Shown in pieces: positions 12,034-39,092 of a DNA stretch of 64,000 bases. Made by a program: the position numbers and the translations under genes. The notes beneath the pieces were generated by a model. That model ran no database searches, had not been told where the DNA came from, and saw nothing but the letters and a program-made list of their open reading frames with translations. Each line of letters begins with the position of its first letter. Position 1 is the first letter of the stretch. Where the stretch lies: contig NC_135552.1 in assembly GCF_964340395.1 (NCBI RefSeq), positions 7,998,494-8,062,493 of the forward strand. The letters run 5' to 3'. The stretch is from Glandiceps talaboti. Taxonomy: Eukaryota; Hemichordata; Enteropneusta; Spengelidae.

Positions 12034-13130
12034 CAGGGTTCTCCACAATTTAGAAAAATACAGGGGCGCCCTAATTTGCATATCATTAGCATATTTCCAG
12101 ATCATAATATTAGGAAGTGAAAAAAGTTTCCAAAATCAAAAACTCCTATTTTATTCATTCAGCAAACTAAAATGTACTGAAATGTATTGTAATCACCAAT
12201 TTCCAAACCTTTCACATAATTCACAATGTAAAAATTTCAGGAAGGAGGTTGACAGTTACACAAACGATGTTATAGTAATGTTGGCAAGCATGTTTTACAC
12301 ACAGGAGTGACAACACATGGCATTGTTGATGTACATGTATGCACCTCTAGGCTAGCTATCACTTAGTTTTGAGTTGTTGGTTTCACCTTGTAAATGTGCA
12401 TGTCATTCATAAAAATTAATTGAAAACAATTCATTTTCCTTTATTTCTCTAAAATTTGATATCCTTTTAATTTTCATGAATGGAAAATGATTTTTCATCC
12501 AAATTTGCCGGAAATACGTACATTTTTAATGTGACGAATTTGGGCTAAGAATAACCGAATACGTTCAGTGCAAATGTACAGTAACAAACATGGCTGCCAT
12601 ATCGGAGCTACCTCGTGGTACTACGATCGCGATTCACATCCAAACGTGATCATTTAGGACATAAATTTTACCATGGAACCGTACCGGAGTAGTTATTTCT
12701 AAAGAACATGTATAAATTTTAGGATTTTGTTCGTATTTATCGATACAATACGAAAATTGCCGTGACATCGTACATCGTATGCGTACTATATTACGTATAC
12801 GGGAAGGCTTGGAAATTACCGGCTTGATATACCCGGCCATAGAAACTACCAACGTACCGTCTTCTACTTTACGACGGTACTACATTTACTGTTTTTGTTT
12901 CGGCTACCATTGTTATAATCAAGGCGATAAATAAGTTCATAAATGATGATAGACGCAGTGTCGCTGTTCACTTCCTTCATTAACGGCATTGAATAGAATC
13001 TCTTGAAGACGTTCACACCAAAACAAAGGGGCGCTGAACGCAAACAGAGGGGCGGTTCTGTAAACAGAGGGGCGGTCCATGAAAACAGAGGGGCGGTGCG
13101 CCCCTCAAAAACCCCTCGTGGAGAACACTG
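12034..13130. mobile_element. Putative non-autonomous hAT-like element (~1.1 kb)
   Basis: The left end reads CAGGGTTCTCCACAA and the right end, reversed, reads CAGTGTTCTCCACGA. Both are followed within ~30 bp by AGGGGCGC. Terminal repeats starting CAG-G-TTCTC are known from hAT elements. I could not see a clear 8-bp target duplication. Near the right end the motif AACAGAGGGGCGGT is repeated three times (13038-13096). No transposase frame is present. Confidence 0.55.
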
Positions 13131-13379
13131 AATATAGTGTAATAATCTCATTCACCATTTACCTTTTTTAGTTGCATGGTGGGGAGTGGTTGAAGTAGGA
13201 CGAATAGACACAGTCATTATCTTTGGTGAATATTTTAAAAAGCTGTGCTAGCCACAACTGGGACATGTTTTTTAAAAAACTGTTTAAGGAATTGATCATA
13301 ATATTTACAGTATGTACAGTATTGAATCAACTGTGGGTGAACATTGTGTAAGCAGTCCAGATACAAGTATGTGTAGTTT

Positions 13380-13795
13380 TATCAATGACACAGTAGATGT
13401 GACTAAACATATTGTGTAGTGCTGTCCAGATACATGTACATGTATGGTATAATATTCTATCACTGACACAGTAGATGTGACTAAACATATTGTGTAGTGC
13501 TGTCCAGATACATGTACATGTATGGTATAATATTCTATCACTGACACAGTAGATGTGATTAAACATATTGTGTAGCGCTGTCCAGATACATGTACATGTA
13601 TGGTATAATATTCTATCACTGACACAGTAGATGTGACTAAACATATTGTGTAGTGCTGTCCAGATACATGCACATGTATGGTATAATATTCTATCACTGA
13701 CACAGTAGATGAGACTAAACATATTGTGTAGTGCTGTCCAGATACATGTACATGTATGGTATAATATTCTATCAATGACACAGTAGATATGACGC
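13380..13795. repeat. 78-bp minisatellite, about five units
   Basis: The anchor GTAGATGTGACTAAACAT recurs at exactly 78-bp steps (13393, 13471, 13549, 13627, 13705, 13783). Each unit includes the palindromic TACATGTACATGTA. Because 78 is divisible by three, two minus-strand frames stay open across the array and give 26-residue tandem repeats. No signal peptide, splice context or family supports a gene. Confidence 0.92.
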
Positions 13796-13952
13796 TATTA
13801 GCTTTGGAAATATTGTGTGCAATATATCCAATCAATCTGGTTTTTTTTTGTGTCTGCCTCCAAATATCAGCACCCCAATTAATCACGGTTTAAACTTATT
13901 ACTATACTACTTCATACTTATAGATAAAATAGACCTCTAAATAGCATGCACA

Positions 13953-14189
<237 letters not shown>

Positions 14190-14356
14190 CTCCGCTCTGC
14201 GTGCAGACGTATCGAGCACTGTACTACGGACAAATCTTACCACTGACTTCCTATATATATATATATATATATATATATGCTTGTCCTGTATATACATGTA
14301 TATATGAAAATGGGACTGTGATATAAAGGAGTGCAAAGTGAGTAAAATACAAATGT

Positions 14357-14574
14357 AGTCCCAATAATAAATAAATTCAATCCTGATGTTTTGAATGAAT
14401 ATTCTTTTACAAAGGATACCAAGGCAAGATATAAGTAGCAATCCTGACAAATATCTGTGTTATGAAATAAAACAAAACACCAGGTGGTAACCTACCTATA
14501 CCTTGCCTTGGTATTCTTTGTAAAAAAAAAATATTTATTCGAAACGTCAGGACTGAATTTATTTATTGGGACTA
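14357..14574. repeat. Inverted repeat, ~75-bp arms
   Basis: The left arm (14357-14430), reversed, matches the right arm (14499-14574) through ACCTTGCCTTGGTAT, TTTGTAAAA, the ACGTCAGGA/ACATCAGGA stretch and TTTATTTATT. About 68 bp separate the arms. Divergence is roughly 10 percent, so this is an old fold-back structure. Confidence 0.75.
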
Positions 14575-14698
14575 TTTTCCTCAATACTGTTACAGTAATA
14601 TATATCCCCAGCCCAACAATTTATTTAGTCTTGTTTGTGCAATGCTACATGGGTAATCTTTTCTAATCAAATGTAACTTAATTCTTGTGTATGAAAAG

Positions 14699-17600
14699 GT
14701 AAATTCTTATGTAAAGGTGTGGAAAATGGAGGTGAGAAGCTGGGACCGTTGTCAGGACTCAGAGTACTTGATCTTACGAGGTAAGTTTTGGTTTTACATT
14801 TCAAAATAATTAATCTGAGATTAATTGAATTCTGTTTAGAAATAAGATAAACATTAAGTACCCATACTGTGTAATGACTAATGACTGCATAGACATGATT
14901 ATGCAAGTGATTATATATTTGTAATTTCAGCTAAATAGTTACCCTTCTCTTAGCTTCTGTATTGGTTTTCAGGTGGTGAATAACCACTATACATGGGGTT
15001 ATTATGAAAGAGTACTGTAATGTAAACCTGGAAATATTTGCTAAAAAAAGACTTATTATAATTCACTGAAAAAAAAGAAGAAAAAAAAGTGACTAAAATG
15101 CCCTCTTTTAATTTCCAGTGATGAAAATATCTAGGTGTACAGTATTTTGATGAATCAGTATATAAGTTTAGTATATCGTGATGCAATTGTTATAATCTTA
15201 ATATTATCAGTCATGGGTTATTCACATACATTTGATATTTATTTTACAGGGTGCTGGCAGGTCCTTTTGCTACTATGATACTAGGAGATCTTGGAGCAGA
15301 AATCATTAAAATTGAAAGACCCGGTAAAACAAATTTCATTCTTTTTCTTCAGTTTTAACTTTTAGTCACAAGACTTTCATTTAGTATGTGAATGAATCAA
15401 TTTTAGAGGACACATTTTCAGGCAAAATAAACTAGAGACAATTTGCAATCAAATCTGAATTAAACTTTAGGCATACTTATTCTCAAACAAATGCTTATCA
15501 GCGTTCTCTCCAGATAGGTTGTAAGAATGGTGGTTAATTTACATAATAATTTACATATCAATACCATGGTAATTTGCATACTGATCAACATATAACATGC
15601 ATGTCTTCAACATTGGAACATATTTGAGACAATGGGATCTGCTATTTCTCTTCTTGTATATTTTTATTCAAAGATTACTAAAGCAGCCTGGTTGGCAATA
15701 ATGGTGTTAGCACTGTGCATTCTCTATAGTGGGGAGAACGATATATGTAATTATGTACAGCTGAAAAAAAATACCATGCATTTTTCAAAAACTTTGGCAT
15801 TGCATGTTTGCCTTTTGTTCATTCACCCCAGTGACTCCCTTTCAATTTCAACATATTCATTTATAGCTTGGAGTGATTTTTACCTTTGAATTGACATTGC
15901 AGTTTTGTAAATAATATTTACAAAATGTAATTGAAAGGATTCTTTGTACATTGAAAACATCAATGTCAACCATGTCTGCCTTGTTGACCTATAGTAGACT
16001 CAATCACCAACAACATTTATAATCAGAAGAGCATCTTTTAGAATCTATCTTATAATTTTCTTCAACAGACACCCCTAGTTACTGTTGTAATACAATACTG
16101 GTGATTAGGTAGCTAGCTTTTGTAAACAGATGTCTAACCGTTTACTGTGTTAATTAACAGGTGTTGGTGATGAAACAAGGTCGTGGGGACCACCATTTAT
16201 GGGTCCTGAAAGTTGTTACTTCTTATCAGTAAATAGAAATAAAAAGGTAAAACTATGTATTTAATCAGAGACGCCATAACAATGTTATGTATGTTTTCAG
16301 GACCTTTACAGGTATGAAATAGAAAAGAAACTATCTATAGTTTCTTCAGTAGGAAGTGGGTGTAGAGATAAAATCACTCACATTTCAGTTAAGCTTTTTC
16401 CTTGAGCAGGTCTGTGAGAGGCTCTGAGTTGGAGGACATAGCACAGACCTAAAATATAATAACATGGGATCCCAAAGCATGTCTAAAGGTCCTCTTCAGA
16501 TTAAGGTTAACACCCAGGTTTAAAACAGGTATTGTGGCAGAGCAATCAAAAAATGTGGGCGTGAAAAAGGTTCTATCCCGTGTGATCCTTATTAAGATAA
16601 CAATAATGCAATGACTTGGGATTGAAATAGCATCCTCTTTCTTCCAGGATGTATTTATTTGTACACAAGTAACTACTAGTTGGGAGAAAGAGAATTACTT
16701 TTAGTCCCTTACTTAGCGAAGGTCTGTTTCCAGTAATTAGATATTCACATTGCCATGCTCAAGAGAAGGAATATTTGTATACAATTTTGTCATGGGTTCA
16801 GATTTTGATTAAAATTCAGGCGTGAAAACAGTTTTCTGGCAGTACTATAACAAATTTTGCCAGAAGAAAAGAATGACTCTGCGTGATCCTACATGACGAT
16901 AACACTAATTTGAGAACCTGGGATTGAATACCCGACCTTTAAGTCTAATGTAAAGAATGGAAAACAAAAACATGCAAATAAGTAGTGACGAAAATGCCTT
17001 CTTGTACACAATGTACCAGTCTGAGTCAGCACATAGTTAGAGATAAGGGAACACCAAATTTTGGTGGGTCACTAGAAATTGTGTGTGTCAAATTGGCATA
17101 GAGGGCACACTGGAGAAGAGGTAAATTGTAATGCACAATTGCAATGACTATCTAATGGATGACAAGTAGATAGTGTATATCTGTGATGATAAAATATGAT
17201 CATCTTAATTTACCGGTAATTAGCTGGACATTTTTGCTAAAGACATATTTTCGCTGGAAAACACAAAAAAAAAATAGAACTACAATGTAGCTGATGACAG
17301 TAAAATTGCAAAATTTTTGACAGAATGTCATTTCAACATTGTACTTTATTTTGCAGAGTTTAGCCATTAATCTCAAAGATCCCAGGGGGAAGAAATTAGT
17401 ACATGAGGTAAGACAAAGGATACACAGTTTGTTTCAGTTTCAGATTCTTATATGGTATCAAAAGACAAAAGCTGATTTTATAAGCTTCAATGAAGGTGCA
17501 CAAATATAAAATTTGGCAATAGTAGTACTAAAAATCTGATTACAGATTCAAATTCATTATCTTGTTGTTCCTACCAAACTGCACCTAAATCGTCAAAGGT

Positions 17601-20600
17601 ATGACATGGAACTGGATAACTCGCCTAACTACATGTAATGACAACTGCCATGGTTTTTACAGCTTCATGTTTAAGTTTGATAGACACCACACTAAGTGTA
17701 CTATCATTGCATGCAAGTTCTGGCCAAATTTTGTTAAACCATACTTGTAACCACACACCTCACATGAGTGATGTAAGAATTCCCGCACTGCAGAACTAGT
17801 GGCATAAACAAGTGTATTTTAGTGATGTTTTCACTTTTTTTCATTTTATTGAAGCTAGCCGCAAAAAGTGATGTTTTGATAGAAAACTACATTCCAGGAA
17901 AATTAGATGAACTTGGATTGGGTTATGAAGAATTACAAAAAGTAGCTCCTCAACTTGTGTACTGTTCTATCACAGGTAGGTTCACGAGAACTGACTATGA
18001 ATATGTAATTTCATTTTTGTACATGTAGCTTATAGCATATAAGCGACTTCATGTAGGGTCTATGCTTATAGAAACAGACAACTTTGTATAAGAACACATG
18101 AAAGGCTTATTTGTTCTATAATGACTTCTACCTGTATAGCTACATTTGTATAGTGCCTGTAAAATTTACTCTTACAGGAGTATGGCACAGTACATCCTTC
18201 ACAATCATACATACTATGATTAATAATATAATCTTGTTCATGTCACTCAACAAAATTGCTATAAAGAGATGATACTGGGACACTCTCTTTCTAACCTATC
18301 CTTTTTATAGGCCCCAAACAAGATAATTGTTTCCGGTCAGCGTGTGCATCACTTAAATACCGCCGTGTCAGTTTTTTGTGTGTGTTTGTCCAGCCCATGC
18401 AGTCTGCAGGTCCATGGGGAAACAAAAAACTAACCCTCCCTACTTCAGTGAAGACAACTGCAGAGCCAATCATGAACAAAGAAATGACATCTGCCCCACA
18501 TACACGCTTGCTCTAAAGTACTAAATAAAAAGAACAGTAACTACCATAAATAGTAGACTGAGTGACAGGTTTGTTGAGAATTTCCAAAAACAAAAAAAAA
18601 TTGTGTCGTTGCACCATTCTAGACAAACTGGCCTGACCAGAAACAATTCTTTTTTCTGTAGCCTTATTCTATATATTTTTTAAATAATGAAGCTGGTACA
18701 TATACAGTACTGTATTATTATAATTTGTTACAGGTTATGGTTCTGATGGTCCATATGCTCAAAGAGCTGGATACGATGTGGTGGCTGCATCAATGGGAGG
18801 ACTGCTTCATATTACAGGACCACAGGTAATAATCATTGCAGCTAAGATTTACGTATGCCAATGTGTATTACGTATGTACAAAATGTATAACTTTGCAGAT
18901 AAGTTTTGACAAGTATACATGTCATATGTACTGTCAATTTGTACCTACAGCCCCATTCAAGTTGCCATTCAGTGGCTCTGTTTGATACAACCATGTAGAA
19001 ACCAATGAGAATCTGCACATGCTACACTTTAAGATACAAAGGTTGAATGAATACAGTTTTTTGCACCATTTTGTCGGAATGAAATGAACTAATGTGTCCT
19101 CGCCCATGTGTCTGTATCTAGTTGCAATACATTTAAATGGTTTATTTCATATTAGACAAAATGTGACAAAAATTGCAATCTTGCCATCTTAGTGTAGAAT
19201 ATTCAGTTTGTTATCGGTTTCTGCATAGTTGTGCCAAACAGAGGTAGTGAATGGTGACTTGAAGCAGGCTGTATATATAAATGTGGATCAACAGAAATAA
19301 TGTAATCAAAGTTTTTTGCTAGGAAATTTTAGCGTTCATTGATTCACAGCTAGCTGCTTAAAAACCACAAACCAACAGCTTTACTGACATACAATTTCAC
19401 CTGGTGTTGTATTTTGCAAATAGGGAGGTCAAATTAGATACAAGTAATTTTGAATAATCATTATTATTCATTTTAAATATTTCAACTTTGATATATTTGA
19501 GTACTTCTAAGGACAGCACCCACAATGATATACTGCCTCCCTTTATGTACACTACAGAATGGAGAACCAGCGAGAGTTGGTGTAGCAATGACAGATTTGG
19601 CCACAGGTTTATACTCACATGGTGCAATCATGGCAGCTTTGTTACAGAGACAGAAAACAGGACGGGGACAAAAAATTGACTGCAATTTACTCTCTACGCA
19701 GGTATGTTTGATGTATGTTACAATTAGAAACAGCTAAAGCGGGGCGTGTTCACCAGAACACTGTACATAACATAATACATTTATTGATGAACATCGCTCA
19801 TTTAGCAAGTTGAGGGGTGCTGTTTTAAGATGAGCACTTTTATTGCTGAAAACAGCAGGATTGTGATTGAAGAGACAGTTCTATTTAGTACATTCATTCC
19901 GTTTTTTATAATCCTTCAATAACAATAATGCTGTGTTCAGCAATAAAAGTGATGTTATCGACCGAGTATTATAATAACTTAAACTTGCCAAATGATCAAC
20001 TTTGGTCATAAATGCATGTTATATATAGTCTTCTGGTGAACACTGCATGTTTTAACTGTAATCTGTAAATTATTTTACAATATCTGTAGATAATCTGTAG
20101 AAATTGATATGACGTGAATCTGTAGCTGATTGGTTAACCATTGATTGGATTGACAATGCTCTTGCTACTTTGTCGCGTCAGTGCTGTAAGGTCGTATCTG
20201 CCTATACAATTGCATAGCAGATATGACCTTACTGCACTGACGCGAATACTTGTTGTTAAATTATTAACACTATTAAAACAAAGGACATTGTTTATCATGT
20301 CTAGTAAGTTATTCTTGTAGTTTTGTGGCACTGGGACCACTTAACCCAGCTATTTCCTGTATGGAAGTACAGGCAGACGTTTGATCTGAAACCTTTAAAA
20401 TTTGATACAAATATACCAGTATGTAAATTAAATCATACATGTAACTTTTTTTTTTATTCTTACAAACAGACAAGAAAAGCTTACAATACATCATTTTATG
20501 CTTGTTCATTCAAAATTGGCATTGTATAAACGACCCAAAGCTCAGAGATGACCCTATGATGATGTACTAACACATGCTTAATAAACTATGCAACATCATC

Positions 20601-23600
20601 GTTTTAGAATTATTTCAATGTAGATGGCCAAAAACACATTAAAATACATGAAAATGAAAAAGTTTTGATTTCAAAATGTCATTTTGTAAATGCTGTGTAA
20701 TATTGGCCAGGAGAAATCTAAATTGGGTCCATATACTCTTACCTGTAGGTGGCAGTTCTGACTCACATTGCTAGTAACTATTTGAATGCAGGTATGGAAG
20801 CCAAGAGATGGGGAACCGGACATGGTAGTATAGTACCATACCAGGTATGAAGGCGTGATTTAATGTGGTAAGCTTATAGCAGTGAAATGAGTTATGCATT
20901 TAAAGTGACCATTCAAGTCAATAAAATATGAAAATTTCATTGGCTGCATGTAAAAACAAAAGAAAATCATCTTCAGGCTCATCAAAAGACGTTATAACTT
21001 AAAATCATATACCCCATGAATGCCAATGAAAATAAAGGACAGCAAGTAATGTTAAAATGAGTGATACATTTATGTTATTGACTTGTTTGCAGTTATCATA
21101 CAGGAATTACATGCAGGCAATGGATACATCAACAATGTCTACCATACATGATGTGTGTCTTGTATTTGTTTTCTGTTCACAGACATTTATGTTAGCGACT
21201 GTTCTGCAGTTATGGAAGGCAGTTCAGTGAAATGGATACATCAACAGTGTCTCCCTTACATATATATGTTGTATTTTTGTTTTCTGTTCACAGGCATTTA
21301 AAACCCAAGATGGTGGTTACATGATAGTGGGTGCTGGTACCAATAGGCAATTTGAAATACTATGCAAGGTAATGAAATATAATTTATGTCTGGAACTGTC
21401 TGGAAGAATTGACTCTTATTTGCTTTTGGAATTGAATTTTCACACTAGTGGGCAATTTGAAATACCATGCAAGGTGTTGAAATATAATTTGTGTCTGAAA
21501 CTGTCAGGAGAGGTTTTACTATTTTTTTTTTTTTGGGGGGGGATTAAATTTCAACAGTTTGTCTGGTCATAAGAGATATTTTGAATGTTGTAACATATTA
21601 AAATAAAATTATTTCTGGAACATGTCTGGAGGCATTTAAAAAAAATTCAATTTTAACAGTTTGTATAATATAATAGTCTCCTTCTATCTGTGTAACCTTT
21701 TACCAAACCTCTTTTAAAGTCATTAGTAAGTGAAGAAAGTTGACAATGTAGCAACCATGGCCACATGTGTATTTGTTAAAGAGGTGTAGAAAACCATTGT
21801 TTAAAACAGTCCTCTAATATATAAAGTATGCCTAATGTTTTGAGCAACAACTCTTTTTCAAAAGCAGAGGGGACAGCTAAGGGGCCAGTTTATTGTAACG
21901 TAATATATCATGTATATGATAAAATTTGACAATATTCATCAGAAACAACATGCATGAGTATTTTGTCCACTTAAAAATAAAGTTCTTTTTTGTCTCAAAA
22001 ACAAAATTTTTGTATTTTAAGTAATGTAAGTATGGAATTTATCATTCTAATGAGGATCATCGTCCATGAGTTGTAGCTAAAAAGTAGAACTGCTTGTGTG
22101 CTATATTCTGTTTGTAATCCATTTCATTTTAAGTACCAAGATGATGAACATATTTGGTCATGTAATTGTTACCATAAATGCAACTAATGAATTATTTTAC
22201 AGCGTGTTAAATTAGATCACCTAGCAGCTGATGAAAGGTATAAAGATAATCAACATAGAGTTGAAAACAGGAAGACACTCATCTCAACGTTGTTAGAAAG
22301 GTCAGTGTCCTGTAATATTACATATGTACCATTATGTACCAGGGACTACTTGCACCAGTAGTATTTGCACTGCAGTGCAATACTGAAAACATAATGGCAT
22401 ACCCGAATGCAAATGATATGCAAATGAGAGTGCAGTCATTCATCGCACAGTATCATTTTCACAGAAATTTGCTGTTTCTGATAAATGTAACAATATCAGA
22501 ATAATTGAGACTATTTGAATCACTTAATAATATATGTCCTGTGTATGTACTTTTATTAGGTATGTAAGGGTCTCGCAATTGACAAAGTGAGTGTAAAAAG
22601 GCTCAACGAGGACTTCGTAGAAAATGGCAAACTGAGCATTAAACTGCACATGGAAAATAGCAAAGTGCTCAATATGAACACAGACAAGTATGTAATGATA
22701 TGAAGCCTCCAATGATAGGAAATGGTGTTTATTTTCTACAAAGTGCTTGTCGAGCACGTTTGCGCTCACTTTGTCCATTTTTGGGACCCTTACATATTAT
22801 ATGTACCTCCTTTTTATTCAACATCAGATTTTCAGAAAAGACGCTATCAGAGTGGCTTGATATATTTGAAGGATGTGGTATTCCATATGGTCCTATTAAC
22901 AATATGCAGCAAGTCTTTAGTAATCCTCAAGTCATTCATAATGACATGATACAAGAAATTCAACATCCAACAGTTGGAAATGTCAAAATGTCAGGTAAGA
23001 ATGGGAATTTTACACTCAGAAAGAATTAAATACAATACATCCACTGTTGCCGAGTTGGCCTTTCAAGCTAACATCAATGAAATTTTAAAATGACAAACTA
23101 TGTAGTTATTGATTGTCAGACACCCTGAAAACATTTAATCTCCTCTTAAAATACTTGAATTATTTAACTTCAGATAAAAAATGCTCACATCATACTTCAT
23201 CTCTGTTCTCAATTTCTGTTAACACATCTGTTCATATATTTTGAGTGACGTAGATTTTATATGAACACCATGTGACATGCATGAAATCAAGTTATATATA
23301 AACTAGCGACAAACAATAATGACACACATCTTTTACTGGGTTCTTTAATACTCTCCTTTTGAATTAATATTCATTAAAATATTTGTAAAAATGTTCAGAT
23401 TATAAACAACCTACAGTTGTTAAGGTATTAAATGTGTTGTCTGTGCAATGCAATCTTACTTCATCTGTGTTGATACAAAGAATCCAACACCTCACTTTCA
23501 ACTGTCTAAACATTTCAAACAAGTGAAGTTGCTTCAGATATTTCTGTGTATGTTTCCCTTCAATTGAAATATTGATGACATGGTTTCTATTCTTTGAATG

Positions 23601-23758
23601 TTATAGGTCCAGCTGTGAAATACAGTGATGCAGACAACTGTGTACGCTTACCTCCACCATTGCTGGGACAACACACCAAGGAAGTCTTACAAAGTGTCCT
23701 AGGATATGAAGAAAGTGAGGTGTCGCAGCTTGCAGACAGTGGTGTTGTTGGCTTGTAA
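14699..23758 (+). CDS. SUGCT: Succinyl-CoA:glutarate CoA-transferase (CaiB/BaiF family III), 5' end missing
   Basis: This mitochondrial enzyme of lysine and tryptophan breakdown moves CoA from succinyl-CoA to glutarate. Exons: about 14699-14780, 15250-15323, 16161-16246, 17357-17407, 17855-17975, 18734-18825, 19558-19701, 20749-20844, 21294-21368, 22203-22300, 22828-22994, 23607-23758. All junctions are GT-AG and keep frame, giving about 410 residues against about 440 in vertebrate SUGCT. The protein opens with [15 protein letters not shown], and [43 protein letters not shown] and [10 protein letters not shown] follow in the order known for SUGCT. The family's catalytic Asp should be the Asp of AMTDLA at 19594-19596. 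The start codon and targeting peptide are not found: the frame opens at 14695 without an ATG, so a further exon must lie upstream. The first acceptor (14698 or 14716) is uncertain. Confidence 0.93.
15497..15742. mobile_element. Small hAT-like MITE in a SUGCT intron
   Basis: The left end has CAGCGTTCTCTCCAGATAG and the right end, reversed, has CGTTCTCCCCACTATAG. The ends are similar to those of the 12034-13130 element. There is no coding content. The boundaries are approximate. Confidence 0.45.
16550..16935. repeat. Diverged local duplication inside a SUGCT intron
   Basis: Two segments about 310 bp apart (around 16555-16630 and 16866-16930) share GCGTGATCCT/GTGTGATCCT, GATAACA-TAAT and CTGGGATTGAAT/TTGGGATTGAAA. 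They are too diverged to define precise ends. No function is evident. Confidence 0.4.
20174..20244. repeat. Short hairpin, ~28-bp arms
   Basis: The left arm CGCGTCAGTGCTGTAAGGTC… pairs with the right arm …GACCTTACTGCACTGACGCG with two or three mismatches around a ~15-base loop. It lies in a SUGCT intron and is probably a miniature inverted-repeat element or its remnant. Confidence 0.8.
21347..21500 (+). repeat. Duplicated 3' end of a SUGCT exon with its donor site
   Basis: The last ~20 coding bases of the exon ending at 21368, its GT donor and ~45 intronic bases recur about 100 bp downstream (from about 21451) as GGCAATTTGAAATACCATGC followed by AAGGTGTTGAAATATAATTT. A more decayed third copy of the intronic part lies near 21604-21640. 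The duplicate carries no acceptor, so it is an exon fragment and not a usable exon. Confidence 0.85.
22580..22776. repeat. Inverted repeat just upstream of a SUGCT acceptor
   Basis: The arms of about 47 bp begin TGACAAAGTGAG on the left and TGGACAAAGTGAG on the reversed right, and share TTCGTAGAAAAT/TTTGTAGAAAAT. The right arm ends about 50 bases before the exon at 22828. It resembles an old miniature element. Confidence 0.6.
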
Positions 23759-24290
23759 ACATCACTATCATATTTGCAATGGCAATCTTTTGTAAAATGA
23801 CAAAAATGGACTTGAGCCTGAGTAACAGGTTTAAAATATCAGTGACAGAAATGATCTTCCAGTCAGTCAATAATTCAACAAAAAATACAGCTGAATTTAA
23901 CAAGTAAATCAAGCAACCAAATCTTTCATCAGCAGATTTGTCCATTACAAAAAAGATATTCTAGTAAAATTAAAAGACAATTTTCTTGGTGGTATGAATT
24001 ACCTTGGATCTGATTCAAATAATGATGTGAAATTTATTTTAGAGAATATAGGTACTGACTCGGATCTATTGTCATGAACTACATGTAGGGTAAAATTGAC
24101 TGAAGCCAGGGTAAAATACTGAATCAGATATAATTCTCTGCTGTTAAAGGGGAGAAAGCAGTAATGCAAAGCATGGTTTTAAATTTGTCTATTTGATCAG
24201 CATTAGTAAGGCTTGAAACAAGCTTTTACAACTGAAATTTTTTTACCAAAGTCTACTGCTGTATATATTTATTAATATTATAATCATATC

Positions 24291-24296
24291 AATAAA
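24291..24296 (+). promoter_or_regulatory. SUGCT poly(A) signal
   Basis: AATAAA lies 533 bases after the SUGCT stop codon and is the best placed signal before the oppositely oriented MLH1 end. Cleavage would fall near 24310-24320. Confidence 0.65.
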
Positions 24297-24345
24297 TTAT
24301 ACAATAATAGCGATAAGAAAACAAACTTTGTGGTCATTATCCTTT

Positions 24346-24351
24346 TTTATT
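24346..24351 (-). promoter_or_regulatory. MLH1 poly(A) signal
   Basis: AATAAA on the minus strand, about 130 bases beyond the MLH1 stop. It faces the SUGCT signal about 50 bp away, so the two 3' ends probably abut or overlap. Confidence 0.6.
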
Positions 24352-24481
24352 TGTGAAAGTGAATGGGTTCATAATTGAATGTATATTTTACTCGCAGCAA
24401 ATCCCAAATTTGTGATGATGTCTCACAGACTTGGTCATGAAGAAAAGGGTGGACATGAATTAAGAACTGTCAGTCATAAAA

Positions 24482-38670
<14,189 letters not shown>

Positions 38671-39092
38671 TTAGTTACCTACAAATAATAAGAGATATCA
38701 TATGTAGGAATGTGGTTGTTGAATGTGGTAGTATCCATCCAACTGTTGTAAATTGCATTACTCCTTTTTTCATTGTTTGCATTAACATTTCATAAATTAA
38801 CATTATTTAGAATAAAAATAATAAAATAAATGTGAGGTTATAACATATGAGATGTAAAAGAAGAAAAACCTTGTCAACAAATACTTTTAACACTAAATAA
38901 TGATTTAATATCATATAAAATAATTCAAATATTACAACCAACTTGCTAAAGTCTTTCATAATTTTGTTTTGTGTTCTTATTAATGGGTGTTTGTTTACTA
39001 TCAGACAAAATCCAAAACAAAACAACAATGCACGAAATTTCATGACATAACTGAAGTGTGATGTGACCACAATCTCTAGAGGGCAGGCTACT

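Noticed and set aside
12592-12648. Alternative SUGCT start at ATGGCTGCC
   Set aside because: Short frame ending in a stop, inside the putative hAT-like element, with no convincing donor.
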